A DNA stretch of 64,000 bases from Medicago truncatula (GCF_003473485.1 NC_053048.1:44450755-44514754), one strand, 5' to 3'. Shown: positions 16,482 to 29,762, counted from the first letter of the stretch. The notes: a model not told the origin generated them from the letters alone. A program made the numbers and translations.

Positions 16482-17909
16482 AAAGCGCTCTAAGTGAAAT
16501 TTTAGACACATTCACAACAAGGGGTTAAGAAGCCCCAGGACCTGACTATTCTATTGAAAACACAAACCCTGTGATAATCGATTAAATATTCAGCGGTGAT
16601 TGGATGAACTGAGTAAATTTTAGAAAAGCTCATCTTTATGGTTAATTTTGTAGTTCATAAATTGTCAACTGGCTCTTGATCAAGCCTAAAAAAACATGCT
16701 TTTGATAGCTGCAGACCTTTCGTGCTTTATGAAAAATAATATGTGAATGAATCCTCTCTTTATACGTTAACAGTCTGAATCATAGTTGTTGGATTTTGCA
16801 AATCTTTTATATTTTAAACATTGCTCATTTTGTTTCAAACTTCGTTGGTTTTTAAACATCACTCATATCGGTTGTTTGTTTCCGATATTGATAGGTTGAA
16901 GCATGATTGTTACTTGTGCTTATGATATCTTGTGTCTGAACTCCAGCATTGCGATATTAGCACCCAAATTATTTATTGTAAGACAAAACTCTAGCATATC
17001 TATATATCTGCCATTTTATTTCTTTTATGTTAAATGAATTGGTTATACAAGGTTTTAGATATCAATTGATATCACACTAGTTTAAGGGAATTACATCTAT
17101 ACGGGCATTTTTAGTATTTAGTCAGAAATCAATTATTTAAAAAATGGATGAAATCAATTGTTTCTCAGCTTTGTTCCATCACACAGATGTTTTTCAATTT
17201 TAACGTATGCTCAACATTTTCAATCTTTTTAATCTTCACTTGATTTATGGATGTAATTTAATAATAAAGTTTATCACATCTAAAAAAATTATGAAGTTTA
17301 TCAATATAGTATTTATATTTATTTTCCTTCACTCTAAAAGTAACTATCAAATTATCAAATTATGTTACTTTCTCGTATTTTTTAGTAATGATATAGACCG
17401 AAAAAACTAAATGGGAAGTAATAAATATCAAAGTGTATTATAGGAAAATTTCATTTAGATTGTAACAATTTTTTTGTTAAAATGATATATTGTGTGATGG
17501 GGAATAATATAGGCACAATTTATAGTTTTTTTGTTCCTGCCTTAGTGTGTGGCACAAGTGTCCATTGCACCAAACGATTCAGGTTAAAAGCGAAAAAAGA
17601 GCTTTTAGTGGAGTATGTGAGTGATTTTGGCGATGCATTCTTGACAAGAGTTCTTATTTTATAATAATTATTCTTGGCTTAACTACTAAAGAAAGTCAGT
17701 TGCTTGATTCCATAACAAAATTCTATATTACAAACTACAATACCAAGCAATGCTTCCTACATCAAACTAGGATATTACTATTAACAACAGCATATGATTC
17801 TTGACCAATTGATGTTTTAAAGATTTCTTAGTGGAATTGTTTAGCCATCATCACTTTAGACATCCAAATTTACAGTTCAACAAACTACATCCTGGGAGAT
17901 GTTTGTTAC
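16482..17909. other. 3' intergenic region between convergent genes
   Basis: EF-Tu ends at its left edge and the minus-strand gene ends at its right edge, so this holds two 3' UTRs and terminators. The sequence is AT-rich. A 60-codon plus-strand ORF (17,482-17,664) has no recognised domain. I see no structured repeat. Confidence 0.5.
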
Positions 17910-20900
17910 TCAAGCAATACTTAGCACTGCCACTGCTAGCAATGCCGCAGAGCCGAAGTAAATATCTCTAATCCTTTTATCGAGTTTTTGAATCATTTCC
18001 TCTTCTTTCAAACCCAACTTCCCTGCATTCTTGCTGATGCTGACAATTGTGGCCCTTAGCTTACTTACTGCCCAAGAAAGCCAAACCAACCCAAATCCTA
18101 ACCCGGTATTGAACAAGCTGGACGCAGAAAGAAGAACCCTTCCACAAGCTTGTTTACAGATTACAGATAGTAGAACAGCAAGGCCTGTCCCAGCAATGCC
18201 TGCAGAAATTTGTGTAAGAAACTCAGAAAGCTCAGGACCGGATTTCTTCAGCGAAGGAATCATTGTTTTCCGACTTTTTTTCTTGTTGACCATCAAGGAC
18301 AAAAGGCTCTCACATGCATGTGAATAGTTTTTGTAGAGATCCCTTTCTCTGTCAATTTTCTTGTTCTTCTTTTGTGATGGTTTGAATTTCACTTTCTTAG
18401 GACTGCAGAGCAAAGAGAAAGTACATTAACTTTATATTTTTGAGCAAAATATTACTATAACCAATTAGGCATTGTATATTTCAGTAGGTATGTAGGTGAG
18501 ACTACGAACAACTTGGTAGATGCATTCAACTTAAATGAAAGCAATAATGTGGCCAAACAATTGAACCTGAAAAATGTAGTTCATCATGTTGAAAATTTAT
18601 CTGTGGTTCCATACTTTCATACCCTTGTCTGATGTTAGTATTAAAAGAAACTCTAAAAGAAGATAATCCTTTCTCATCGGACAGTTATTCAAAGAATCAG
18701 TTTAGATGGACAATCCTCATAATCTCAAGTATTCATGAAATAAAACATGCAAGACAGTCATGCATATGTTCAATCTCTCATTAAATGAAAAGCCTTTACA
18801 GAAAACCTCCATTTGTCTTGCAAAGAATAGCGTGATTGTCCAAATTCTTGAATAAAAAGTAGCTTCCAAAAGAAACATTTACAATAAAAATTGGTTAAAC
18901 AGAATTAAAAAAAGTCAATTAAAACAGATTCATAGAAACCAAACTTAGAAATCAGTACTTTTGCATTATTCAAACACAAATTAAGCCTAAATACAATAAC
19001 AGTTATTTCCTCTAGCATATGATAGTACTCAGTGAAGCTCACTGAAACACAGGAACAAGAAATATATTTAAATTTTAAATCGCCAAACTACACATAATTA
19101 GTCTCAATTTGACTATTGTCAACTCAAACAACCCTCAAAGCATTCGATAACACCTCAAACACCAGAAAATAAGATTTATCTGCAGCCCACATTCTTATTT
19201 CTGTGGTGAATACATAAGTTTGTTTTCTTAAATAGACTTTTAAAATTTAAACAACAGAAAGATGCAAGTGTGCAACATTTATATGCTAAACAAGGTTGGA
19301 AGACCAAAATATCAGAGCATAATATCATAGTAAAAAAAAGGTCAACAATCAGAAAAAGTAAAATTTTCATAGTGCATACCTCCTTAAAGGAGCAATTAAG
19401 GTTGATTGCATCTTCACTGTAGATGGACGACTCTGTCCTTCTGCTTCATTGATATCCACCCTGTCCATATAGAATCTCAGCACATGTACTTGATACAAAA
19501 CTAACAATAATAGAATGGCAAATCAGGAGACTAAAAAGTGGTATATGATATCTATTACCGAAGAACATAATGAAAGGATCAAAATGTCACAAATGTATTG
19601 AATAGTTAAAGGCGAACAGCTCTAGAAGAAAGCTGATTCAACTATCATGAATAAAAGGTTAAAATCTATAGCTGGTCCTCATACATGAGCCCCCCTTAAT
19701 GAAAGGTTATCAATTAAGTTCTTATACATTCCTGTTTAATGCCATCCCTCAGTTGCCAATATAATACAGTGAGATAGACCGACATAAAACAAGTGTAAAG
19801 AATAGGAACCAAAATGAAAATGTGTGTGTGTGTGCGGCTTGTATGTGTATGTGTGTGCGTGTGAATGCGGGAGCTGAACTAAAATGTTTTTTTTATCAAA
19901 TTGAAAACGATTGTCAAGAATAAGTACCGATAATTTAATTCAAACTAACTAAAAGTAACATCACAGTCCTACCAAAACAAGAAAAACAAGAGGTGGGTAA
20001 TTTCTTGACGTCACAGAAGTATATACTTCGTGCTTTCTGATCATGCGGCTCACGTGAATACACAAAATATGCGCAGTGGTTAATGCAAAATAAACCAGGG
20101 ACGGTTGCAACTGAAATATGGTTCTCAAAGTTTGCTATAACCACAAAAAGTTATTAAAATGGGGTTATTTAAGTTAAAAAAAATCCAGATAGTCAGATAT
20201 GAGTTTTCTTCTATTTTCTCTGGTTTCTTACTGGAGGACCGTCTTCTTTTGGCTAGCATTAGACCTGCTTTCCCATCATTTCTCTCCCTAACTTCCTTTG
20301 CACCGCTACAAATTTAAACCTAAGTTTCTTTACCCTACACCAGGGATCCTCTATCAATTATGCACAACTTCTTTTTCTACTAGGTGAGATCAGCTACATG
20401 TATCAAATGATGACATGATACACTATTAGGCCTTCATCATGCTAAGACATGCTTTTTATACGCAAATGTTAGTTGTTAATAACTATTAGTAATGTTAGTT
20501 TCTAAGGTTTGGACCCTGAGCCTCTTGGTTAGAACTCCTATAGCGTCCCTTACCTCACCCACCGAAATACGACTCTAATATTTACACAACATCTAAAAGG
20601 ATAAAATTTTGACAGTGTACTAGAGAAGAGATATATCATTTGCAAACATAATGCAATTCTTAATTAGATGTTGAAAATCTAATAAACATAGAATGGTTGA
20701 TGCTGATCCAAATATCAACATAGATTATAAAGAAAATTAGATGATAATTCTGTTTTTACCTGCTGAAGTATGGAACAAGCATTGAGTGCTTTTCAACCTT
20801 ATGTAAGCTCTTTGACAAGTATGACTCAGCAACTACAGAAAGAAGATCTTTCATCTGAATCTCAGTGCCCATAAATGTGATTTGACCATCAAGATCAACG

Positions 20901-22375
20901 GTAATCTTTGAAGAAAAGGCTGAATCTTGAAGAAAATACAGCAGAGGCTTCTTGATGTCAAATTTGTCATTAGGGTATAAAAGAGATGATGAAAATGGTT
21001 GTTGAGGTTCATCAATGCCTGACAACTGCAATTTCATCAAGTCTAACATCAAGGATATGTTTGCACTATCTTTACGCGATTCAGCAGTTCCAGACTTTAG
21101 GTGCTTTGAAATTTTATCATGCTTAGTGCATTGTTCAACAATGCCAAAGCCTAAAAGTACAGCGTTTGAGCAGGATTCTGTAATAATCAAAAGTAAATAA
21201 TGTTACTCAGAAGCCAAAATTAGATACAGCATAAAAACAAAGGAACTAGCAATATAAATCATCTCATGCATTCATCTGCTCTCATGTTTTCATGTCAATG
21301 AAACAAATTGGTAATATATCATTTATGAAGCACTGAAACATACACGACACTAACACGTCGACACCGATAACAATTTGAAAAATGGAAGAAATTGAATGTA
21401 AATACATGGCACGTGCATTGTTATCGTGTCAATGTGCGCCACTAACACGCGTTCAATATGAAATATCGGTGCTACATAGTATACAACATCTGAGAGAGAA
21501 AGTCAACCTTCACTAGTTCTAATACATGATAATGGTTGGATGATAATCAAGCGTTATAGAAAAATTAACAATAAAATGGTTAGATCAAACATACCTTGGG
21601 CATCAACTGATACAGGCCATTGAGGTGAGGAATTAACATTGACAAACTGATTGTCATCAAACCATTTATTTTGGGTTTCCATCGACTCGGCAGATAGACT
21701 TGGCTTAAGAAAAGGACACTGGTAACTGAGCACGTCTGGTTTTGCCAAAGAAGAAGGCAAAAATGTTTGATAGTCCTGTCATGGAAAATATTAAAAATGA
21801 ATAACGAGCAATTGAAAAGTTATGATGTATGCACAATTGTCCTGACTATTAAAGCAAAACTAGCAATATAGTAGCAACCATATGGACAATAAGTAGCAAA
21901 ATTTTATTACTTTAAGAACTAAAAATGTTTCAAAAACTAACGCTATGAATACATGGAAGAGTTTGTAAAGGAATTTTTTTATCATTGGTAAATATTTCCT
22001 TATTTGATATGACAGATACGACTCTATGCCTATCTCTTAGCTCAAATTAGTCGAGCTACCCAACCCCCCCGATAGATAAGATTTTGATAAAAGTTTATAA
22101 AAACAAGGCATGTGGTATCAGAGTTAGGCCCAAATTTCAATATGGTATGAGAGCTTATTGATTCAGGTCACCTACCGGTATATCTCAAATGGGATAAGTG
22201 TAAAATGGTCATTAGTGTCACCGTTAATAATGATGATTTTCCCCCTTAATTGAGAAATTGTTATATAACTTATGAAGAGATTTAGATATGTTACCTTAAG
22301 ATGAAGTTGTTGTTGTTGTAAGACAAGGCCTGGAGGGTAGATATGAGAGGCCATAGGACACAGTCTCTGCACCAT
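17910..22375 (-). CDS. Unrecognised plant protein with C-terminal membrane helices
   Basis: Five exons with GT-AG borders join in one frame: 22295-22375, 21595-21775, 20760-21177, 19380-19460 and 17910-18402, giving 417 codons plus stop. The start is the ATG at 22,373-22,375 (MVQRLCPMASHIYPPG), followed by Gln-rich LQQQQLHLK. The middle is Ser-rich and probably disordered up to about residue 90. The exon 3 segment (residues about 88-227) is mixed helical. A basic stretch (SPKKVKFKPSQKKNKK) precedes the C-terminal ~120 residues. Those contain two closely spaced hydrophobic stretches (GIAGTGLAVLLSVIC and NTGLGFGLVWLSWAV) and a third at the very end (FGSAALLAVAVLSIA). I cannot assign a function. 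The tail suggests anchoring in an organelle or the ER membrane. It is transcribed convergently with EF-Tu. Exon borders are fitted by eye. Confidence 0.8.
19821..19862. repeat. (TG)n microsatellite, imperfect
   Basis: This is a TG-rich tract with interruptions, inside intron 3 of the minus-strand gene. Confidence 0.8.
21335..21475 (-). repeat. Dispersed repeat with GTGTCG motifs
   Basis: Read on the minus strand it contains TTGTTATCGGTGTCGACGTG, TTAGTGTCGTGTATG and GCTTCATAAATG. The same order of motifs occurs twice in the BPM intron at 27,470-27,600 and 27,690-27,815. It is non-coding and its family is unknown to me. Confidence 0.6.
22110..22165 (+). repeat. Possible LTR-element primer-site fossil
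   Basis: TGGTATCAGAGTTAGGCC resembles the initiator tRNA-Met primer-binding site of plant LTR retrotransposons. No LTR or internal genes are recognisable around it. If real, it is a short, old fragment. Confidence 0.25.
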
Positions 22376-22850
22376 GTTTTGAAGGAAACCAAAGAGAGAC
22401 TATCGCTCCTTCCACTAATCCCTCAAATCTGAGAGGGATGGAGATTTTGTTAAGTAAAGTTCGATAATATTATTAATATTTGTGTGGCAGACATAAAATA
22501 ATAAGATTTTTTTATATGACCCACTTGTTTGTTTACAATTCAAGAAAAGAAACTTCCAAATAAGTTGAACCAATGGCGAGCAGGGCCTGAGCGTGAATCC
22601 CATACTAAACGACAAAACCAGCTGCATGTGTCTCATACATACAATTTTAGTAGAGGCATACCGACGTGTAGTGCATTTTCCATCTTTACTAGAAAATATT
22701 TATTGTTAATATTGAAGGACTAGAATTTCAATACATTTATTATCCAAAAAAATAAAATAAACCATTGTGTTTACTCCTAATATTTTCTCTTCCCATTTTT
22801 CTTTTTCTTTCTTAACATTTTTACCACTTTATCATTATCATTATTTACAT

Positions 22851-22939
22851 GTCTCCGTGAGCATAGCTCATTTAGTAAGGATAATGCATAATATATATGC
22901 AAGGTTGAGGGCTCAAACCCCGGACACCATCAAAAAACA
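22851..22939 (+). mobile_element. tRNA-derived SINE with 17 bp target-site duplication
   Basis: The body has a tRNA-like head (CCGTGAGCATAGCTCATTTA for box A, GGGCTCAAACCCCGG for box B) and a short A-rich tail. It is flanked by an exact direct repeat ATTATCATTATTTACAT at 22,834-22,850 and 22,940-22,956. It belongs to the same family as 41,980-42,081 and resembles Au-like legume SINEs. It sits upstream of the minus-strand gene. Confidence 0.88.
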
Positions 22940-22956
22940 ATTATCATTATTTACAT

Positions 22957-24224
22957 ATCAATTAATTTAAATGATCAAGGCTGGTTGGCTTTAGGGACTG
23001 CCACTAAAGGAAGGGTTTTAAACCTCTAAAATTTTTAGATCTCATATTAAATCCTGAATATTTTTCGCTTGAAATATATTTTTGTCATTCAAATTCTTTA
23101 AATATTTTCGCGTCTAACTCGGTTATTAGTTATATAGAGAGTTGTAGAATTTTAATTCATCTTGCAAGTTTGATCACAAAGTTTATGTAGATATTGTTCC
23201 CGAATCAAGATAATTGCCTAATTACCACCACTAACCTCTTTATTTACACAAAATCAGGAACTTGATGACGTCACCTGGTTTGCTCATTTCTTCATAAACG
23301 TGTTATATTGCATTGCATGGTCGTGAAATTCCGCCAAATCAAGTTTCGCTAAATATAGCAGCAACGCTCTTGTTCTATATCTCATCATAGGCGGAAGTAG
23401 AATAAATGCATAAAGCTTCAACTCTCTTGGATAAAAATCAAGGATCCGGGAGACTATTACAATGTAATGATATAGAGTTATTGTTGTGCATGCAGATCAT
23501 TTTTTATTTTTTTTTTGAGGTGTTTGGTTGAAAAAATATGATATTTATTAAGTTTTAATTATAAAATGAGTGACATATATAGATAGAGTCTGTTTAAACA
23601 TCCAAATGAGATATTGCATTGTGTATGGTTCGAGAGTGTAAACATGATTAACACGGTTGATTTTTTATGTCAGTATATGAATTAAATCATATTGTTTATG
23701 AGTGTAATGGTTATGCACTAACGATGCAAATATTTTTACACCTTCGTCCAATGTGAATGCATCGTTTTTTTTTTTTTTTGGAAGAGAATTCATCATCTTG
23801 TCAATCGTTGTGTAGTTTTATTTTGTAGTCATTTGAAATTACATACATGATTATTCCATGTGACTTAAAAAATGTTGTCGCATCTTAAATGAATAAGACA
23901 CATCATAAAAAAAGTAAATAAAAAGAGACATGAGATCAAAATTCAAACAAAAAAAGTTAAATACGAGGATAAAAATTTTTGAAAATAGGAAAACCAAAAA
24001 TACATCTAAACTTAAAGATAACTTTCAAATACCCCTTCTAATCTTCTTGGTAAACAAAGATTATTTAATCAAATTCTTTGAATTTTGTTACGTCTAATTC
24101 TTTAAAAAAAACACATTAATGTATCTGATTCATATTATAAATCTTTTTACATTAAACATTCAATGAATATAAAAAATTAATATTTATTTAATAGTTTATA
24201 GTAATTAGACGGAGAGAGTAAATG
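22957..24224. other. AT-rich intergenic region
   Basis: No gene, RNA or structured repeat was recognised. Poly-T tracts occur near 23,500 and 23,770. The right edge is the 5' truncation point of the L1 LINE. Confidence 0.5.
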
Positions 24225-26275
24225 TATTTCTTTGGACTATGAAGTCGGTTCTCTGTGGTTTTGAGATGGCTTCGGGTTTGAAGATAAATTTCTCCAAAAG
24301 CTCTTTGATTGGGGTGAATGTTAGTGATGAGTTTATGGCAAGGGCATGTGACTTTTTGAATTGTAGTGCCGGAGGTATTCCTTTCAAATACTTGGGTCTT
24401 TCGGTGGGAGCAAATCAAAGGAGTATGTCGACTTGGGAACCTTTGATAGAGACAATAGGTGGGAGGTTGAATACGTGGAGTAATAGGTGCATTAGTTTCG
24501 GAGGTCGAATCGTCCTTTTAAATTCGGTCCTTAACGCCTTATCTATCTTTTTTAAAGATGCCGGTGCAAGTGTGGAGGAGGGTGGTTAGAATCCAAAGAG
24601 AATTTCTTTGGGGAGGGGTGGGTGGGGGTAAGAAGATTAATTGGATGAAGTGGAAGTCGGTGTGCCAGCAAAAGAGGAATGGGGGAGTGGGGGTGAAGGA
24701 TATCCGGGTGATGAATATAAGTTTGTTGTCAAAATGGAGGTGGAGATTGATTGATGGAGAAAAGGCGTTGTGGAAAAGTGTGTTAGTAAAGAAATATGGT
24801 GGAGCCGTGGAGAGTTTGATGGAAGGAAATAATATGGTGTGGCCAACACATGTATCTCTTTGGTGGAAGGATGTGGTAAATCTAGGAGACTTTGGTAGGT
24901 AAGACTGGTTTAATTCGATGGTGGAGAGAAAAGTGGGTAATGGTATGTCTACTAGCTTTTGGAATGATAGGTGGAGAGGAGAGAAATGTTTCCGCTTAAA
25001 GTATCCTAGACTCTATTCGATTTCTAATCAAAAGGAGGCGTTGGTGGGGGAATTGCATCTTGGGACGGAATGGAGGTTCAATTGGAGAAGACATCTTTTC
25101 ATGTGGGAGGAAGAGTTACTTATAAGCCTTAAGGAGGATGTGGAAGGGATGGTGTGGTCGGAGGAGGAGGATGGTTGGAGGTGGAGTTTGGAAGGGTTAG
25201 GATTTTTTATGGTAAAATCGGCATATAATAGGTTGGAATTGAAGGGTTTGTGTTGAGGGAAGATAGATGGCGGAAGGAAGAAAAAAGGGTGTTTGAATCG
25301 CTTTGGGAAAATCCGGCACCCTCAAAAGTGGTGCCTTTTGTGTGGAAGGTACTACTCGATCGAATCCCATCTAAGGTCAATCTAGCAATGCGCCAAGTGC
25401 TACCATTGGAGGGCTCGACCATGTGTACGTTATGTATAACGAGGGAGGAAACTTTGCTTCACCTTTTGCTTCATTGCGATTTTGCTTCTTCGGTGTGGTT
25501 GCAACTTATGGTGTGGTTCAACTGTTTTTTTTCCTATCCCTCCAAACCTCTTTGTCCATTGGGAGTGTTGGGGAGGATTGGAAAGAAATAGTAAGATTAA
25601 AAAGAGTCGTTGGCTTGTATGGCTAGCTACTTTATGGATCTTGTGGAAAGTTCGGAATGATGACATATTTAACTGGAAAAGTTATGAGGTGGAGGAGGTG
25701 GTGGAAGAGATCAAAGTGCTATCTTGGAGGTTGATTTTGAGTAGGACGAAGCTCTCGGTGTGTCTTTTCTACGAGTGGTGTTGGGATCCAATTTGGTGTC
25801 TCAATAGGGAAGGAAGGAGGTAGGATTGGCTGCATGGGGGTCTACGGTTTGGGTGTTGGGCTGATACGGCAGTGTTGTTGTGAAGGTTTTGAGGTTCTGT
25901 TCTGTCCATGCAGGCTCTGTGATCATGCGATGTTGAGTGTGTGCTGCTGGTGGCAACTTGTGCAGCGCTTGTTGTTAGTTGTGCATGGGTTTCAGTGTTT
26001 TGGGTGATCGTTTTTGAGGCGATAGTATGCCTATTATTCCTCATGTATATAACAGCCTCATTGTTCGACACTATTTTAGGTTTGGATAGTTTTTTTTGGT
26101 GTGTAGATGTTACGTATATATGCGGCATCTTTTTGCATTTTTCCCAACCGCGGGTTTGTGCGCCTTGCATATTCCCGTCGAGAATTATATTTTGCCTTCT
26201 CAACAAAAATTCCATTGGGTGTATATCTTTTTTCTCATTTTTATTTACTTTGTTTTGAAAAAAGTTTTTTATTTA
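24225..26275 (+). mobile_element. 5'-truncated L1-type LINE (plant)
   Basis: The visible coding parts are the C-terminal half of reverse transcriptase and the zinc-binding tail. GLKINFSKSSLIGV and FKYLGLSVGA, then GGRIVLLNSVLNAL, are the thumb-side motifs. WKSVCQQKRNGGVGVKDI and FWNDRWRGE follow. The zf-RVT-like segment has CTLC and HLLLHCDF. Open frames run 24,239-24,589, 24,558-24,902, 24,918-25,256, 25,250-25,591 and 25,482-25,823 in different phases, so frameshifts and a stop near 24,900 have disabled it. The 3' region to about 26,275 is T-rich and non-coding. There is no endonuclease domain or first ORF, which is normal for a 5'-truncated insertion. I could not find a clear target-site duplication. 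Confidence 0.88.
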
Positions 26276-26794
26276 CCGTTATGTACACGTGTTTGTTATA
26301 GAGGAAAGCTAGTGGTCCACGACAGGTAGATGCACGTCACATCAATACAATTAATACACTTTATTTTTTTCGTACAAATTACACTATTTTCTCATGTCCG
26401 CACAAACATTTTACAATTAATCGAAAAAACTTTCCCTCAAAAAAATTATGTAATTAAAAACTTACTAGTATTTAAAGACATGCTCATGTTCTTACAATAA
26501 GCCTTTTTCCGTCATTTCATTTTCTGTGTTTTCTTCGTCATTCATTCTTCTCTCTCTATCTCTCTCCCCCAAATTCGTACCAAACCCTAGAATTTCATCT
26601 TCCAAAATCTGACAGATTTCGTTATCACAACCCTAGATTTCCTAATCAAACCCCCATTCCGCTAAATCCATATCCTAATCATACCCTAATTTCCCGCATC
26701 GATCGAATTCCTTCATTTCTCAAATCATTCAATCGACGAAGTTTTTCTCGATTGAATTGAAAAAAACTCTCGATTTCATTACAGTGGCTCTCGC
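26276..26794 (+). promoter_or_regulatory. Probable promoter and 5' UTR of the BPM gene
   Basis: A TC-rich leader (TTCTCTCTCTATCTCTCTC near 26,549) and repeated AACCCTAG-type motifs (about 26,582-26,690) precede the start codon. Both are common in plant leaders. The transcription start cannot be fixed by reading. Confidence 0.4.
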
Positions 26795-29762
26795 ATGGGT
26801 AAGATTCTCCGAGAAACCGCGAAACCATCTTCCAATCCATCATCACCATCTTCCTCATCGGAACCGGCGACAACTTCTTCGACATCGATAACCGAAACAG
26901 TGAAAGGCTCGCACCAGTTCAAGATCACTGGGTACTCGCTTTCGAAAGGGATCGGGATTGGGAAATACATAGCGTCGGATATCTTTTCGGTTGGTGGGTA
27001 CGATTGGGCCATTTATTTCTACCCTGATGGAAAGAGTGTTGAGGATAATGCTACCTATGTGTCGCTTTTCATTGCGCTTGCGAGTGATGGGACTGATGTT
27101 AGGGCTCTTTTTGAGTTGACCCTTTTGGATCAGAGTGGGAAAGAGAGGCATAAGGTTCATAGCCATTTTGAGAGGACTCTTGAAAGTGGACCTTATACCT
27201 TGAAATACCGCGGTAGTATGTGGTAAGCTCTTAATTGTGTTATTTTTAATTTAAAGATTTCATTTTTATTTCGGTTGGATTATGTTTTCCATATGGGGTA
27301 TTTGGTTGATTTGATTTTGGTATGTTACATTGTGTTGATAGAGTTTTGAAGGTTAGATCTTACATGTTGTTGATGATATAGTTGTCTGATCATTTTCTAA
27401 CGAAGTACTTGTAAAGTTGTAAGCTAGATATTATGGGGTTGTCATATGCTTTCGCACCAACACTTTTGATTGAAGGTGTGTCTGATACTTACATGATACT
27501 GACACATGTGATTACATTCAGTTATGTCATTTTCATATGTTACTACCGGTGTCAACATGTTAGTGTTGTGTTTGTGTTTGTGTCCATGCTTCTTAGCCGT
27601 TGTGTGATTCTACTATCTGTCTGATGGAGTAGTTTTGTTGAATGATTCAAGTAACAAAATGTTTTGTCTCTTGCTTGCAATGAAGCAAGACACTCCTCGG
27701 ATTTAGGCATGACACCTACACATATGATAACATTGAATTGCGTCATTTTATCGAATTATTACCAGTGTTTGCGCTGTGACCAGTGTTCATGTTCATGTGT
27801 GCTTCATAGCTTGCTTGGCTGCTCCTCAATGTGTTGGTTGGGAGGTGCTGTTGAAATGGAATGAATGGAATATTAATTTGAGAATGGTTGAGGAAGGGAT
27901 AATGTCGTTTGATTGGTGTCTATTGGCTCTCAAAAGAACAGCTTATATTGTGTGTGAATGTATGTGTGTGCAGTCTTACTTGTGCTGTTTTTGCACACAT
28001 TCACATATCTGATGCTGATTATTTGATATCTTGTGTTTCAGGGGTTACAAGCGGTTTTTTAAGAGGACAGCTTTAGAGACATCTGATTACCTTAAAGATG
28101 ATTGCCTTTCTGTTAATTGTAGTGTTGGTGTTGTGAGGTCACGCACGGAAGGCCCAAAGATATATTCCATTGCAATACCACCTTCTAACATTGGTCACCA
28201 ATTTGGTCAACTGCTGGAAAATGGTAAAGGAAGTGATGTGAGCTTTGAAGTGGATGGGGAAGTTTTCACTGCTCATAAATTGGTGCTAGCAGCTCGTTCA
28301 CCTGTTTTCAGAGCCCAGCTTTTTGGTCCTATGAGAGATCAAAGTACCCAGTCTATTAAAGTTGAAGACATGGAAGCTCCAGTTTTTAAGGTTTTATTTA
28401 ATATTTTACTTAATATCTTAAATATGTACAGGAAATTGATCGTTAATCATAATAACCGAAGATGGTTTTTTTTATTGATTTGATGAGGAGGATATGCCAT
28501 TGTTTTGCCTTTTGTAAATAATTACACAATAACTATTTGGTTTCCATACAATTGCAAGTTGAGACTTGCGTCGAATGAGAATGAGGCAATATTGAGCATG
28601 ATAACTATGCAGGGCAAAATGCATGTTGAATGACCTTTCATTGTTCCTTTTATCTTGTTTGCAGGCATTGCTTCATTTTATGTACTGGGACTCGCTGCCT
28701 GACATGCAAGAGCTTACTGGGATGAACACAAAATGGGCAACAACCTTGATGGCCCAACATCTTCTAGCGGCTGCTGATCGTTATGCCTTAGAGAGGCTCA
28801 GGCTTATATGTGAAGCGAGTCTATGTGAAGATGTTGCCATTAATACCGTGGCTACAACTTTAGCCTTGGCAGAGCAACACCACTGTTTCCAGCTGAAAGC
28901 AGTCTGTCTCAAGTTTATTGCCACCTCTGAAAATCTCAGAGGTATGCTTTTCTTCTCTAAACTTATTATACTTAATCACTCACTGATAAAGGAGTGTGAT
29001 ATAAGTGAGTAAAATTGACACCGAAAGGTCTAAATTCTGAAAGTTGATATCAACTCAGTAACCATTATTCAAAGTTAAATTAGTTGCTGAATGTTGTCCT
29101 TTGGCAGCCTGTCACTGTTATAGCCTCCAGTTTGGACTTGCTGAATGAAAAAATGATAAGCTTTGTATGATTCATATGGTTTTGCTTTTTTTGTCATCCT
29201 TTTCCATTTACTACTAATTTGTCCTGCAAGTTCAGTGATTGTTCCAAGTTTACCCTAAAGTCTTTTGCATGACCAGTTGATTTGTACCAGCAAAATACTC
29301 TTGTACTTTTATAGTATCCTAAAACTTTATTATCACAACAGAAAAGATGACAGATGATGCACTTGTTATAGAACAATTAGTATGTCTATCTTCCAGGATA
29401 TGTTGAAACATCTATGCTGTCAACACATCTAATTGCATAAGCTATTGATGGATATCACCACGATCCCATTAGAAATTTATCTGGCCTAACTTGAGCTAAT
29501 TTGTTGATATTACCAACCTTTTTTATTCTTCATCCAAGACCATTTATATCTACTGAACTATTTTTATTATTTTGGTTCTTCAGCTGTGATGCAAACTGAT
29601 GGATTTGAGTACTTGAAGGAAAGTTGCCCATCTGTTCTGACTGAGCTACTGGAGTACGTGGCTAGATTTACTGAGCATTCGGACTTTTTGTGCAAGCACA
29701 GGAATGAAGCAATACTTGATGGTAGCGACATAAATGGAAGGCGGGTGAAGCAAAGGCTTTAG
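26795..29762 (+). CDS. MATH-BTB protein, Cullin-3 substrate adaptor (BPM family)
   Basis: BPM proteins join Cullin-3 E3 ligases through the BTB domain and recruit transcription factors and PP2C phosphatases through MATH. Four exons, 26795-27222, 28042-28390, 28665-28941 and 29584-29762, give 410 codons plus stop, the family length. After a Ser-rich N-terminus (residues 1-36), MATH spans about 37-175 ([33 protein letters not shown]). BTB spans about 198-315 ([42 protein letters not shown]). The BACK-like helical tail includes [11 protein letters not shown] and continues to VKQRL. The start ATG is the first in frame with the Ser-rich leader. Intron 1 carries two copies of a dispersed repeat. 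Which of the several BPM paralogues this is was not determined. Confidence 0.95.
27470..27815 (+). repeat. Two diverged copies of a dispersed repeat in BPM intron 1
   Basis: Copy 1 (27,470-27,600) and copy 2 (27,690-27,815) share, in order, ACACATGTGATTACATT / ACACATATGATAACATT, GTCATTTT, TACCGGTGTC / TACCAGTGTT and a GTGT-rich end followed by GCTTCTTAG / GCTTCATAG. A third copy lies on the other strand at 21,335-21,475. Confidence 0.6.

Noticed and set aside
18031-18327. 98-codon plus-strand ORF
   Set aside because: It lies opposite the last exon of the minus-strand membrane protein and has no domain of its own.
25769-26215. 148-codon minus-strand ORF
   Set aside because: It is antisense to the non-coding tail of the L1 LINE, with no recognisable motif.
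26855-27166. 103-codon minus-strand ORF
   Set aside because: It is opposite BPM exon 1, which encodes the MATH domain in the other direction.
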